Shown: positions 7,672-15,674 of the stretch, piece by piece | Position numbering within the stretch: the first letter of the stretch is position 1 | Layout: every line of letters starts with the position of its first letter | NCBI RefSeq assembly: GCF_030689305.1 | Contig: NZ_JAUYVM010000029.1 | Span: forward strand, 1 to 41,379 | DNA: 41,379 nucleotides | Source of the DNA: Vibrio penaeicida | GTDB lineage: Bacteria; Pseudomonadota; Gammaproteobacteria; Enterobacterales; Vibrionaceae | Direction of reading: 5' to 3' | Notes under the pieces: generated by a model | Told to the model about the DNA's origin: nothing | What the model saw: the letters and a program-made list of their open reading frames with translations, nothing else | Databases searched by the model: none | Program-made: the position numbers and the translations under genes

Positions 7672-8613
7672 TTATTCATCGGAAAAAATCTTAACGAGCA
7701 GTTCACCGTTAGTGTTAATACTAGCTCGGTACATACCTGAACTATTCATGCCGAAATGGATATCGCCATGCGAGTCCAACGCGATTAGCCCGCCTTCCCC
7801 ACCCATGGATTTCAGTTCGCCTTGAATGATCGTTTCGCACGCGACATGAACATCTTCTTTTAGGTATTTCATCCGGGCAGCAACGTCTGCCGCCACTGTT
7901 TTCCGGATAAAGTATTCGCCCATGCCCGTTGTAGATACTGCAACATTGCCGTTTTCAGCGATGGTTCCACACCCTATTAAGGCTGAATCTCCCACTCGAC
8001 CATACTTCTTATTTGTTACCCCACCAGTACTGGTTGCTGCTGCTAAATTTCCTTGGCTATCCAACGCCACAGCACCGACCGTGCCATATTTTTTATCGTC
8101 GGGATATTTAGATTCTGATAAAGCAAACAATCCTTTTTCTTTCATGGTTTTCAGTTGCTCATAACGACGCTCAGTATAAAAATAGTCTTGCTCGGTGTAC
8201 TCATACCCATGCTCGAACGCGAATTCTTCTGCACCTTCCCCAATCAATAAGACATGATTGCTTTTTTTCATCACGTCACGGGCAAGAGCAATAGGGTTCT
8301 GGATATGACGCACTCCAGCAATGGCGCCAGCTTCACTCTCTGCTCCGTGCATCAAGGATGCATCCATTTCAACCATTTCACTGTTGGTGAGTACAGAGCC
8401 TCTTCCTGCATTAAATAGTGGGCAGTCTTCCATAGCTTTTACTGCTTCGACCACAGCATCAAGCGCGTCTCCTCCTTCAGACAGCACTTTGTGACCCGCC
8501 TTTACAGAGAGAGTCAATGCTTGCTGGAATTCAGCTCGCATTTCTGTCGTCATTTTGTCTCTTAAAATTGTTCCTGCACCACCATGTATTGCGATGGAAA
8601 AAGGCTTAGTCAT
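7672..8613 (-). CDS. iaaA: Isoaspartyl peptidase / plant-type L-asparaginase
   Basis: A 313-residue Ntn-hydrolase of the plant-type asparaginase family, which hydrolyses isoaspartyl dipeptides and, more weakly, L-asparagine. The precursor self-cleaves ahead of the nucleophile Thr178 in KKYGTVGAVA; TSTGGVTNKKYGRVGDS supplies the substrate-binding loop, and IHGGAG and NAGRGSVL are the alpha-subunit motifs. No signal peptide is visible, so it should be cytoplasmic. AGGAAAG lies 4 bases upstream of the ATG. It is transcribed alone, separated from slyD by a terminator. The family is the same as Escherichia coli IaaA; the orthology of this copy is inferred from length and motifs. Confidence 0.92.
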   Translation of the reverse strand: MTKPFSIAIHGGAGTILRDKMTTEMRAEFQQALTLSVKAGHKVLSEGGDALDAVVEAVKAMEDCPLFNAGRGSVLTNSEMVEMDASLMHGAESEAGAIAGVRHIQNPIALARDVMKKSNHVLLIGEGAEEFAFEHGYEYTEQDYFYTERRYEQLKTMKEKGLFALSESKYPDDKKYGTVGAVALDSQGNLAAATSTGGVTNKKYGRVGDSALIGCGTIAENGNVAVSTTGMGEYFIRKTVAADVAARMKYLKEDVHVACETIIQGELKSMGGEGGLIALDSHGDIHFGMNSSGMYRASINTNGELLVKIFSDE

Positions 8614-8664
8614 TGTACTTTCCTAAAATCAGATTTACCGCTTACGTAATTTCTCACAGCCCAT

Positions 8665-8695
8665 AAAAAAACGCCAACTGAGTCATCAGTCGGCG
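8665..8695 (-). terminator. Rho-independent terminator of slyD
   Basis: On the minus strand CGCCGACTGA pairs with TCAGTTGGCG (one G-T pair) around a 4-base loop, followed by seven T (complement of 8665-8671). It closes the kefG-kefB-yheV-slyD direction before the peptidase gene. Confidence 0.9.
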
Positions 8696-8742
8696 CTCTC
8701 AATTTTAGCTACTTAAGGTTATTTAAAAACAAACCTTAAGAA

Positions 8743-9294
8743 TTAGTGGGAACTACAGCTTCCGCCACCACAGCAACCATCTTTCTCTTCGCCATGGTCG
8801 TGATCGTGGTCACCACCACAACATCCTTCTTCTTGATGGATATGTCCGTGTTCGATTTCATCCGCTGTTGCTTCACGCGTTGCTATGACTTCGACTTCAA
8901 AAGTCAGAGACTGACCCGCCAACATGTGGTTACCATCAACAACGACTTCATCGCCGTCTACTTCTGTTACTTCAACAGGGATAGGACCTTGATCAGTATC
9001 CGCTAGGAAGCGCATACCCACTTCAATCTCATCGACGCCTTGGAAGACATTTGCTGGTACGCGCTGTACCAGTGCATCATTGTGCTCACCGTATGCATCT
9101 TCTGGAGAAACGTTCGCGGTAAACTTGTCGCCTACCACTTTACCATCCAGCTCTTTCTCAAGACCTGTGATTAGGTTGTTGTGACCGTGAAGGTAGTCCA
9201 ATGGCGCTTCGCTAGTTGACTCATCGACAACGACACCGTCTTCCGTTTTCACTTGGTATGCCAGACTAACAACCACGTTTTTTTCAATTTTCAT
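8743..9294 (-). CDS. slyD: FKBP-type prolyl isomerase / metallochaperone SlyD
   Basis: A 183-residue cytoplasmic PPIase and chaperone that also binds nickel and supports hydrogenase maturation in Escherichia coli. The FKBP fold occupies residues 1-70 and 120-150, with the IF chaperone flap between (about 70-120; ANVSPEDAYGEHNDALVQRV). The C-terminal tail (150-183) is a His/Cys-rich metal-binding segment with two CCGG pairs and DHDHDH. The start is ATG at 9294 with GGAG 7 bases upstream; the frame stays open upstream to a TTG but that extension covers palindromic non-coding sequence. It lies 128 bases downstream of yheV. Confidence 0.96.
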   Translation of the reverse strand: MKIEKNVVVSLAYQVKTEDGVVVDESTSEAPLDYLHGHNNLITGLEKELDGKVVGDKFTANVSPEDAYGEHNDALVQRVPANVFQGVDEIEVGMRFLADTDQGPIPVEVTEVDGDEVVVDGNHMLAGQSLTFEVEVIATREATADEIEHGHIHQEEGCCGGDHDHDHGEEKDGCCGGGSCSSH

Positions 9295-9317
9295 GATGAC
9301 TCCAAGGAGGTTTGAAA

Positions 9318-9343
9318 TCCTGGGAGAAAGTCGATACCCAGGA
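9318..9343. repeat. Inverted repeat upstream of slyD
   Basis: TCCTGGG (9318-9324) and CCCAGGA (9337-9343) are perfect 7-bp arms around 12 bases, directly ahead of the slyD ribosome-binding region. A second, smaller CCCC/GGGG pair lies at 9357-9372. Neither is followed by a T-run on the minus strand, so an operator or leader hairpin is more likely than a terminator. Confidence 0.4.
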
Positions 9344-9422
9344 AAAATATTGATTACCCCGCTATTATGGGGACGAAATATCAAAACACAATAAAAGCGC
9401 GGTTTTCTTTATTCGTACAGGC

Positions 9423-9623
9423 TCAATCTGGCTTAAAGATGCCAATCATGTCTTGTGCGGCATGCTCGCTTTTTTCCACAGCTTCAGTGGTTCTTTGTTC
9501 AACATAGTCGCAGTCAACACATTCAACCACTTCCACACTATTTTCTTCCCACCAGCGTAAGGTATCTTTTTCTTTACACTGCGGACATGCCGCACCAGCG
9601 ATAAATCTTTTCTTCAGTTTCAC
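9423..9623 (-). CDS. yheV: YheV-family putative zinc ribbon protein
   Basis: A 66-residue small protein with two cysteine pairs, CPQC (near residue 13) and CVDC (near 37), typical of a zinc ribbon; function unknown. The start is placed at GTG 9623 because it has AGAGG at the right distance and gives 66 residues, the length of Escherichia coli YheV. The frame can be extended 6 codons to a TTG at 9641, which would overlap kefB. It lies 8 bases after kefB, so it is the third gene of the kefG-kefB-yheV operon, the same order as in enterobacteria. Confidence 0.9.
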   Translation of the reverse strand: MKLKKRFIAGAACPQCKEKDTLRWWEENSVEVVECVDCDYVEQRTTEAVEKSEHAAQDMIGIFKPD

Positions 9624-9631
9624 GTTCACCT

Positions 9632-11416
9632 CTATTCCCAATTTTGGCGGGAATCATTTTCCATTTCACGTCCAAATATTTCTTCCAGTTCCTTGCGAGC
9701 TTCTTTGGCTCGCATAGCCAACTCTTTATCTTCACTGTGCTCTGGAAGTAACTCTTCTAGCATCTTCATATCGAGCTTTTTGAAATGCGATGTCGCGCGT
9801 TTCGCTTGATACGGGTGCATTCCAAGTTGAGTCAGTGTTTGACGACCTAAATCCAATGCCCCTAAGAAGGTCTCTCGAGAAAACGCATCTACGCCATGGT
9901 TCAACAGTTGATACGCCTCTACTCGGCTACGAGCTCGTGCCAATACCTTCAAGTTAGGGAAATGATGACGACACAAATCCACTATTTTCATCACTTCATC
10001 AGGTGAATCGGTACATACTACTATTGCTTCTGCCTTGGCAGCACCTGCCGCTCTCAATAACTCGAGTTGGGTCGCGTCACCATAGAACACCTTATACCCA
10101 AACTTTCTAAGAAGCTGAATCTGACTCGCATCACTTTCTAACACGGTAATGCGGATCTTATTGGCATACATTAGTCGCCCGACGACCTGACCAAAACGCC
10201 CGAACCCAGCGATGATTACCCTTGGCCTGCGATCAATCACATCCGACTTCATCCCATCGCCGTCATTGATAGTACGTGCAAACCAATGCTTTTGAATCAG
10301 AAGTAGTAAAGGTGTCGTTACCATGGAAATACTCACGACCACCAGCAAAAACGCAGCCAGCTCCGGGTCTAACAGGTTCTCTGCCTGCGCTGCGGTAAAA
10401 ATAACAAAAGCAAATTCGCCGCCTTGACTGAGTATCACTGCCATTGAACTTCGCGCTTTCGCACTGGTACCAAACAGTCGGCCTAACATGTAAAGCACGC
10501 TGGCTTTAATTGAAATAAGTAAGACGACAGCAACCAGAACTTCAATCGGTTCAATAACCAACAGCCCAAGATTTACGGCCATGCCCACTGCAATAAAAAA
10601 CAATCCGAGTAGCAAGCCTTTAAATGGCTCAATGGCGATTTCTAATTCATGTCGGTACTCACTTTCAGCGAGTAGAACACCCGCAAGGAAAGTACCAAGC
10701 GCCATTGATAAACCAAGCTGCTGCATGATTAAAGCAATACCCACAACCAAAAGTAGTGCTGTGGCAGTGAAAAGTTCACGCACACCGGTTAATACGATGT
10801 ATCGAAAAGCGGGTCTCAAAAGATAGTGGCCTATTACCAACAGACCGACAATACCGCCCAAAGTTTTCAGCGCATCCAACCAATCACCACCAGAACCACC
10901 AGCCAAAATAGGGATGACAGCTAACATAGGAATAACGGCAATATCCTGAAACAGTAATACGGCAAAGCCAGACTGCCCGGTTTCGGTTCCTGTCCAACCC
11001 TGTTCTTCAATGACTCGCAGCGCTATTGCGGTTGAAGACAGTGCCAGACCCATCCCTATCACCAAACTACTCTGCCAAGACACGCCGCCGTAATAGACTA
11101 TCGATGAAATAACCGTCGTAGTAATAAGGACCTGCGCTCCCCCTAACCCTAAAATGGGTCGTCGCATTTGCCAGAGTTTGCTTGGGTTAAGTTCTAATCC
11201 AATCAGGAATAAAAGCAGCACCACACCAAATTCAGCAAAGTGCAAAATGGCTTCTACATCACTGATAAGCCCCATTCCCCAAGGGCCAATCGCAATTCCT
11301 GCAAGTAAATAACCTAATACCGAGCCCAGCCCCATGCGTTGTGCCAATGGAACAGCCACCACCGCGGCAGAAAGGAAAATTGCGGTGCTCGTGAGAATCT
11401 CATTCGTTGCAGCCAT
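9632..11416 (-). CDS. kefB: Glutathione-regulated potassium/proton antiporter KefB
   Basis: A 594-residue CPA2 antiporter. About 12 membrane segments occupy residues 1-380 (family motifs LGYLLAGIAIGPWG and LLFLIGLELNPSKLW), and a cytoplasmic RCK/KTN domain follows (about 400-520, with the nucleotide fold VIIAGFGRFGQVVGRLM). Kef systems open when glutathione adducts form, acidifying the cell against electrophiles; free GSH holds them shut. The ATG at 11416 has GGGAG 5 bases upstream; an ATG four codons earlier (11428) is less well placed. The start overlaps the end of kefG by 17 bases. Adjacent KefG argues for KefB rather than KefC. Confidence 0.95.
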   Translation of the reverse strand: MAATNEILTSTAIFLSAAVVAVPLAQRMGLGSVLGYLLAGIAIGPWGMGLISDVEAILHFAEFGVVLLLFLIGLELNPSKLWQMRRPILGLGGAQVLITTTVISSIVYYGGVSWQSSLVIGMGLALSSTAIALRVIEEQGWTGTETGQSGFAVLLFQDIAVIPMLAVIPILAGGSGGDWLDALKTLGGIVGLLVIGHYLLRPAFRYIVLTGVRELFTATALLLVVGIALIMQQLGLSMALGTFLAGVLLAESEYRHELEIAIEPFKGLLLGLFFIAVGMAVNLGLLVIEPIEVLVAVVLLISIKASVLYMLGRLFGTSAKARSSMAVILSQGGEFAFVIFTAAQAENLLDPELAAFLLVVVSISMVTTPLLLLIQKHWFARTINDGDGMKSDVIDRRPRVIIAGFGRFGQVVGRLMYANKIRITVLESDASQIQLLRKFGYKVFYGDATQLELLRAAGAAKAEAIVVCTDSPDEVMKIVDLCRHHFPNLKVLARARSRVEAYQLLNHGVDAFSRETFLGALDLGRQTLTQLGMHPYQAKRATSHFKKLDMKMLEELLPEHSEDKELAMRAKEARKELEEIFGREMENDSRQNWE

Positions 11417-11984
11417 TCGTACTCCCATTCTCTAGAGGGTTTAACAGCCAGTGCCGGTATTGCTCAGCGTGTTGGTAGCGCTCGCCATCTGTAGCGTTCC
11501 TCGCCCAGTAAAGCGTCAAAGGATCTATCCAATGCATCCTGCACAGTAATGCCGTTAGCTCGAACGGCTGCAAAATCTCTTCAAGTGGGTACTTGTTGTA
11601 ACCACTCGCAGCAAACGCATTCTCTGCACCACCTGTTGTGATCACGCTTCGCCAGTATTTTCCGGCTAATGCGCAACCTTCACCAAACGCAAATCCTTTT
11701 CCAAGTACTCTGTCCATCCACTCTTTTAACAGTGCTGGACAGGAATACATATAAAGAGGGTGCTGGAAAACGATGACATCATGATCGAGTAACAACTGAT
11801 GTTCGTGAGCAACATCTATAAAGAAGTCAGGGTAATGCGCATAGAGATCATGAATAGTCACGTGGTCTAACCCACGGATCTGTTTGATCATCACTTGGTT
11901 TGCGACAGAGTTATCTGGATCGGGGTGAACGTAAATCACCAAAATCTTAGGCAGCGATTGAGTTTTTTCTTGAATAACGGTCAT
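11400..11984 (-). CDS. kefG: KefG, ancillary quinone-oxidoreductase subunit of KefB
   Basis: A 194-residue NAD(P)H:quinone oxidoreductase-like flavodoxin-fold protein. LVIYVHPDPDNSVANQ (residues 15-30) is the FMN phosphate loop, FQHPLYMYSCPALLKEWMDRVLGKGFAFG the family signature, and TTGGAENAF the second flavin segment. KefG binds the KefB cytoplasmic face and is needed for full efflux activity. The coding sequence overlaps the kefB start by 17 bases, implying coupled translation. It diverges from the ABC-F gene across 138 bases. Confidence 0.94.
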   Translation of the reverse strand: MTVIQEKTQSLPKILVIYVHPDPDNSVANQVMIKQIRGLDHVTIHDLYAHYPDFFIDVAHEHQLLLDHDVIVFQHPLYMYSCPALLKEWMDRVLGKGFAFGEGCALAGKYWRSVITTGGAENAFAASGYNKYPLEEILQPFELTALLCRMHWIDPLTLYWARNATDGERYQHAEQYRHWLLNPLENGSTNGCNE

Positions 11985-12026
11985 GCTTTCTGACGTCTTC
12001 CCTTACGGCATGTTGTTGTTTTTCCG

Positions 12027-12055
12027 TAGTTCCATCATAACGTAAATAGTATAAT
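12027..12055 (+). promoter_or_regulatory. Candidate promoter of the ABC-F gene
   Basis: A perfect -10 TATAAT at 12050-12055, in the divergent gap between kefG and the ABC-F gene. The hexamer 17 bases upstream (TAGTTC) is a poor -35, so the promoter would depend on the -10 or an activator. Transcription would start near 12062, about 60 bases before the ATG. Confidence 0.4.
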
Positions 12056-12122
12056 GATCGACATTTATCATGAATCCCCATAGTATTCGAACCGTTAAAT
12101 TCTCTTATTCGACACGAGCACT

Positions 12123-14039
12123 ATGATTACCTTTTCTGACATCCAACTCCTTCGAGGTGGCAAACCTCTGCTAGATCAAGCCAGCGCGACCATTCACCCC
12201 GGAGACAAAGTCGGTTTGGTCGGAAAAAATGGCTGTGGTAAATCCACCTTATTTGCACTACTAAAAGACGAACTGTCTATTGACGCTGGCACCTTTCATA
12301 AGCCTAGTCAATGGGAGCTTGCTTGGGTAGCACAGGAAACACCTGCTCTTGAAAGAGAAGCTTTGGATTATGTGATTGATGGTGACAGAGAATTTCGAGA
12401 GCTCGAAGCAAAACTGGACATTGCCGAGCAACAAGATAACGGAAACCTGGTTGCAGAACTTCACGGAAAAATTGAAGTTATAGGCGGATACGCCATTAAA
12501 GCACGTGCCGCTGAATTGCTGGATGGCTTAGGTTTCAGCCAAGAACAAATGAGCTGGAATCTTACGCAATTCTCTGGTGGGTGGAGAATGCGGCTTAACC
12601 TCGCACAAGCGCTATTGTGCCGTTCTGATTTACTGTTACTTGATGAACCGACCAACCACCTAGACTTAGATGCTGTCATGTGGCTTGAACGTTGGCTGCA
12701 AAATTACCCCGGCACCTTAATTTTAATCTCACACGATAGGGACTTTCTTGACCCTATCGTTGGTCGAATCATACACGTAGAAAATCAGCTTCTTAATGAG
12801 TACACCGGTAACTACTCATCGTTTGAAAATCAACGTGCGCAAAAGCTTATTTTGCAACAAGCCATGTTCCAGAAACAACAAAAGCAAATGGCGCATATGC
12901 AGAGCTACATTGACCGGTTCCGTTACAAAGCTTCCAAAGCACGTCAGGCACAAAGTCGAATAAAAGCGTTGGAGAAAATGGAAAAGGTATTGCCTGCTCA
13001 GTTTGATAATCCATTCAATTTTGAATTTAGAGAGCCCGCTGCGTTACCTAATCCGATTTTAATGATGGATCAGGTCTCCGCCGGATACGATGACAACTTA
13101 ATCCTCGAGAAGATTAGGCTTAACCTTGTACCGGGCAGCCGTATTGGTTTGCTTGGTCGAAATGGCGCTGGTAAATCAACACTGATAAAGTTGCTTTCAG
13201 GCGAACTGCAATCGCAATCGGGTGACTTTACTTATTCTCAAGGCGTAAAGATTGGTTACTTTGCGCAGCACCAACTTGAAACTCTGCACCCTGAAGAAAC
13301 GCCGCTTCAACACATGATGCAGATTGCGCCTGACAAAAATGAACAGCAACTCCGAGATTACTTAGGTAGCTTTGGCTTCCAAGGAGATAAGGCTCTGGAA
13401 AAAGTCGCCCCGTTCTCTGGAGGCGAAAAAGCCCGTTTAGTGCTGGCGTTAGTTGTGTGGCAAAAACCCAACCTTTTGTTACTTGATGAACCAACCAACC
13501 ACCTTGATTTAGATATGCGCCAAGCGCTCACCATGGCACTGCAAACCTTTGAAGGTGCCATGGTAATAGTGAGCCACGATAGGTACTTACTGCGCGCAAC
13601 TACCGATGATTTGTATTTAGTTCACGATCGTCAAGTTGCCCCTTTCGATGGTGACTTGAGCGACTACTACAAATGGCTGACAGAACAGCAAAAAGCAGAA
13701 CGTAAAGAGCTGCAAGCAGCCGCCCCAGAAAAAAGCACGGATAACAGCGCAGCAGCGCGTAAAGAGCAAAAGCGAAAAGAAGCGGAGTTTCGCAAACTGA
13801 CTGCGCCAATTCGCAAAAACCTGACAAAGCTGGAACAAAAGATGGATAAACTCGGTCAAATTTTGTCAGACACCGAAACACAGCTCGGCGATACCGACCT
13901 GTATCAAGCGGAAAATAAAGCTAAGCTTAATGAAGTACTGGCGCAACAAGCCTCTGCAAAATCCGAGCTCGAAGACATAGAAATGGAGTGGATGGCAGAG
14001 CAGGAAGCCCTTGAGCAGATGGAACTGGAGATGAACTAG
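12123..14039 (+). CDS. yheS: ABC-F family ATPase YheS
   Basis: A 638-residue soluble protein with two ABC ATPase domains and no membrane segments. Walker A motifs are GLVGKNGCGKST (Lys40) and GLLGRNGAGKST (near 345), with signatures FSGGWRMRL and FSGGEKARL and two LLLDEPTNHLDLD Walker B motifs. The linker between domains (about 230-300) is rich in Lys, Gln and Arg as in the P-site tRNA interaction motif, and a basic coiled-coil C-terminal extension covers about 530-638. ABC-F proteins act on the ribosome E site, relieving stalling. In Escherichia coli yheS lies next to the kef genes and yheT, as here. The start ATG follows a weak ribosome-binding site. Confidence 0.95.
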   Translation: MITFSDIQLLRGGKPLLDQASATIHPGDKVGLVGKNGCGKSTLFALLKDELSIDAGTFHKPSQWELAWVAQETPALEREALDYVIDGDREFRELEAKLDIAEQQDNGNLVAELHGKIEVIGGYAIKARAAELLDGLGFSQEQMSWNLTQFSGGWRMRLNLAQALLCRSDLLLLDEPTNHLDLDAVMWLERWLQNYPGTLILISHDRDFLDPIVGRIIHVENQLLNEYTGNYSSFENQRAQKLILQQAMFQKQQKQMAHMQSYIDRFRYKASKARQAQSRIKALEKMEKVLPAQFDNPFNFEFREPAALPNPILMMDQVSAGYDDNLILEKIRLNLVPGSRIGLLGRNGAGKSTLIKLLSGELQSQSGDFTYSQGVKIGYFAQHQLETLHPEETPLQHMMQIAPDKNEQQLRDYLGSFGFQGDKALEKVAPFSGGEKARLVLALVVWQKPNLLLLDEPTNHLDLDMRQALTMALQTFEGAMVIVSHDRYLLRATTDDLYLVHDRQVAPFDGDLSDYYKWLTEQQKAERKELQAAAPEKSTDNSAAARKEQKRKEAEFRKLTAPIRKNLTKLEQKMDKLGQILSDTETQLGDTDLYQAENKAKLNEVLAQQASAKSELEDIEMEWMAEQEALEQMELEMN

Positions 14040-14040
14040 A

Positions 14041-14520
14041 ATGCCCAAAGACACGCAATCAATGTCGCTCACTTTAGAACGTTTGTGGCAATTTAGCCTA
14101 CAGTACTACAGTGTGCGTCAGGTAAAAGAAGCGTGTCTTACCCTTCAAAACCAATACCAAGGAAATGTAAACCTTCTTTTATTGCTCAAATGGCTGGACG
14201 AGCAGAAGCTGGCTTTTGATAAGGAAGACTGGCACCCAGTACAAGATTGCCTGATTCGATCTGAGAACTTATTGGTAAATTACCGAGAACTGCGGCGTAA
14301 ATCCAAGTCTCACCTACCCGATACACTCTACCGAGAAACCTTGCAATTTGAATTGCTGCTGGAAAAACAGCAGCAATCTGATTTAGTTGATTGTCTCAAC
14401 AACCTTAAACTGTCAGTAAACAATGGGGACTCGATGGTGAGTGCGTATTGCCAATACCTGCAAGCTGATCACTTAATTTCATTTTTTGAAGATTCATCTT
14501 CAACTGGCTTAACTCCATAA
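14041..14520 (+). CDS. TIGR02444 family protein
   Basis: A 159-residue protein of the TIGR02444 (DUF2390) family, function unknown. SLTLERLWQFSLQYYSVRQVKEACL near the N-terminus and the LLLLLKWLDEQK segment are typical. It is predicted helical and soluble. It starts one base after the ABC-F stop, so the two are cotranscribed and probably coupled; an ATG at codon 8 (14062) is an alternative start. Its last 52 bases overlap the end of the convergent PNPOx-like gene. Confidence 0.88.
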   Translation: MPKDTQSMSLTLERLWQFSLQYYSVRQVKEACLTLQNQYQGNVNLLLLLKWLDEQKLAFDKEDWHPVQDCLIRSENLLVNYRELRRKSKSHLPDTLYRETLQFELLLEKQQQSDLVDCLNNLKLSVNNGDSMVSAYCQYLQADHLISFFEDSSSTGLTP

Positions 14521-14957
14521 GACGCCATAGCATCGGCAACTTTCTCTTCCACACTTTGCTCTGGTTTTACCCAATAACTTGGTGCTATCACGGAAGAAAT
14601 ACTGGATATATCAATAGTAATAATCCCTCTCAATGGGAAATTACCCGCCTTTTGAACCAGTATTCGTTCGCCCTCCAAAACGGATTCCCCTCGCCAACGT
14701 TCGTACTTTCCTTTTCCAGTTAATTTGACGCCGCGCTGGCGAAAAATATCCAACATACAAACGCAAACATTGGCGTTCTCCCTCAAATTCGCCACTGACT
14801 GAGGAGATGCGATATCTGCAATCAATAACGTATTTGAATCCACTAAATGAAAAATTTCTTTTGGTGAGACATTAAGTTGCCCTGATAAATCAGACGTTGA
14901 TAGCCAACAAAGAACGCTGTTTTTCGCAATATCATTCAAATCAAATTGCATAGACAT
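14469..14957 (-). CDS. Pyridoxamine 5'-phosphate oxidase-like flavoprotein
   Basis: A 162-residue split-barrel protein of the PNPOx-like family (NSVLCWLSTSDLSGQLNVSPKEIFHLVDSNTLLIADI). These small proteins bind FMN or F420 and mostly act on substrates other than pyridoxamine phosphate, so a vitamin B6 role should not be assumed. Translation starts at ATG 14957 overlapping the stop of the LysE-type gene by one base (TGATG); ATG 14951 is an alternative. It is the second gene of a two-gene operon facing away from the MocR regulator. Its 3' end overlaps the convergent TIGR02444 gene by 52 bases. Confidence 0.8.
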   Translation of the reverse strand: MSMQFDLNDIAKNSVLCWLSTSDLSGQLNVSPKEIFHLVDSNTLLIADIASPQSVANLRENANVCVCMLDIFRQRGVKLTGKGKYERWRGESVLEGERILVQKAGNFPLRGIITIDISSISSVIAPSYWVKPEQSVEEKVADAMASYGVKPVEDESSKNEIK

Positions 14958-15553
14958 CACCAAATAAACACAACACAACTAGCGGTAAGCAAACCCATAG
15001 TGACATTAAAACACTTCCACGCTGTGACACTCGACAGCCATCGTCGAATCAAAGTACCAAACCCCACCCACACTGATGACGTATGCAGCTGTACAAACCA
15101 AAAAATCATTCCCATAGCCACAACAGACCACCAGAATCGATCACCCGAAAATGAAAAGGTCCCTACAGCGGTAAGTGACATGATCCAAGCTTTGGGGTTA
15201 AGGTACTGGAACAGTGCTGCTTCAAACAGAGTCATTGGTCTTGAACTATCATCATCGCGACCTGTTGGTGGCGCTGCTGTGCCAATTCGCCACGCCAAAA
15301 GCAATAAATAGGCACTGGATGCCACTCTCAATATTTGCTGCACTTCCGGGTAACGTTCGAACACGACACCAAGCCCTGCCGCGATCAAGATCATTTGAGT
15401 CAAAAGCCCAAAGCCAATTCCAACAAAATGCGGCACGGTTCGGCGGTATCCAAAATTAGCTCCTGAAGCCGTCAGCATAACGTTATTAGGCCCTGGGGTT
15501 CCCGTCATCACAGTTGCAAACAATGCGACCGAGGTAAAAAACTGCCAATCCAT
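14957..15553 (-). CDS. LysE/RhtB-family amino-acid exporter
   Basis: A 198-residue membrane protein with about six hydrophobic segments and the family signature TGTPGPNNVMLTASGANFGYRRTVPH near residue 17. Members export amino acids such as lysine, homoserine, threonine or cysteine derivatives; the substrate here is unknown. The start is ATG 15553 with GAGGAG 7 bases upstream; the frame extends further to a start inside the palindrome, which I reject. It is divergent from a MocR-type regulator with a 16-bp perfect palindrome between them, and is translationally coupled to the PNPOx-like gene. A regulator-exporter pair of this kind is common. Confidence 0.92.
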   Translation of the reverse strand: MDWQFFTSVALFATVMTGTPGPNNVMLTASGANFGYRRTVPHFVGIGFGLLTQMILIAAGLGVVFERYPEVQQILRVASSAYLLLLAWRIGTAAPPTGRDDDSSRPMTLFEAALFQYLNPKAWIMSLTAVGTFSFSGDRFWWSVVAMGMIFWFVQLHTSSVWVGFGTLIRRWLSSVTAWKCFNVTMGLLTASCVVFIW

Positions 15554-15571
15554 AAATTTGCTCCTCTTCAC

Positions 15572-15587
15572 ATTGTATCGATACAAT
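15572..15587. promoter_or_regulatory. 16-bp perfect palindrome, candidate MocR operator
   Basis: ATTGTATCGATACAAT reads the same on both strands. It lies 19 bases upstream of the LysE-type ATG and about 88 bases upstream of the divergent MocR gene. GntR-type winged helices bind such symmetrical or direct-repeat sites, so it is the best candidate for the regulator's target. That the MocR protein binds here is inference. Confidence 0.55.
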
Positions 15588-15674
15588 TTAGTATTTAAGT
15601 TGAATAATTAAAATTGTGTGCACATATTGACCATAACAATGGAATAATCTCAGTGCAAAAGGTTTATTGTCACC

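Noticed and set aside
8743..9384. Extended SlyD with a 30-residue N-terminal addition from a TTG
   Set aside because: The addition covers palindromic leader DNA; ATG 9294 has a proper ribosome-binding site and the standard MKIEKN start.
14469..14957. PdxH-type enzyme making PLP
   Set aside because: Too short for PdxH (about 210 residues), and lacks the typical PdxH C-terminal motifs; better as a PNPOx-like flavoprotein.
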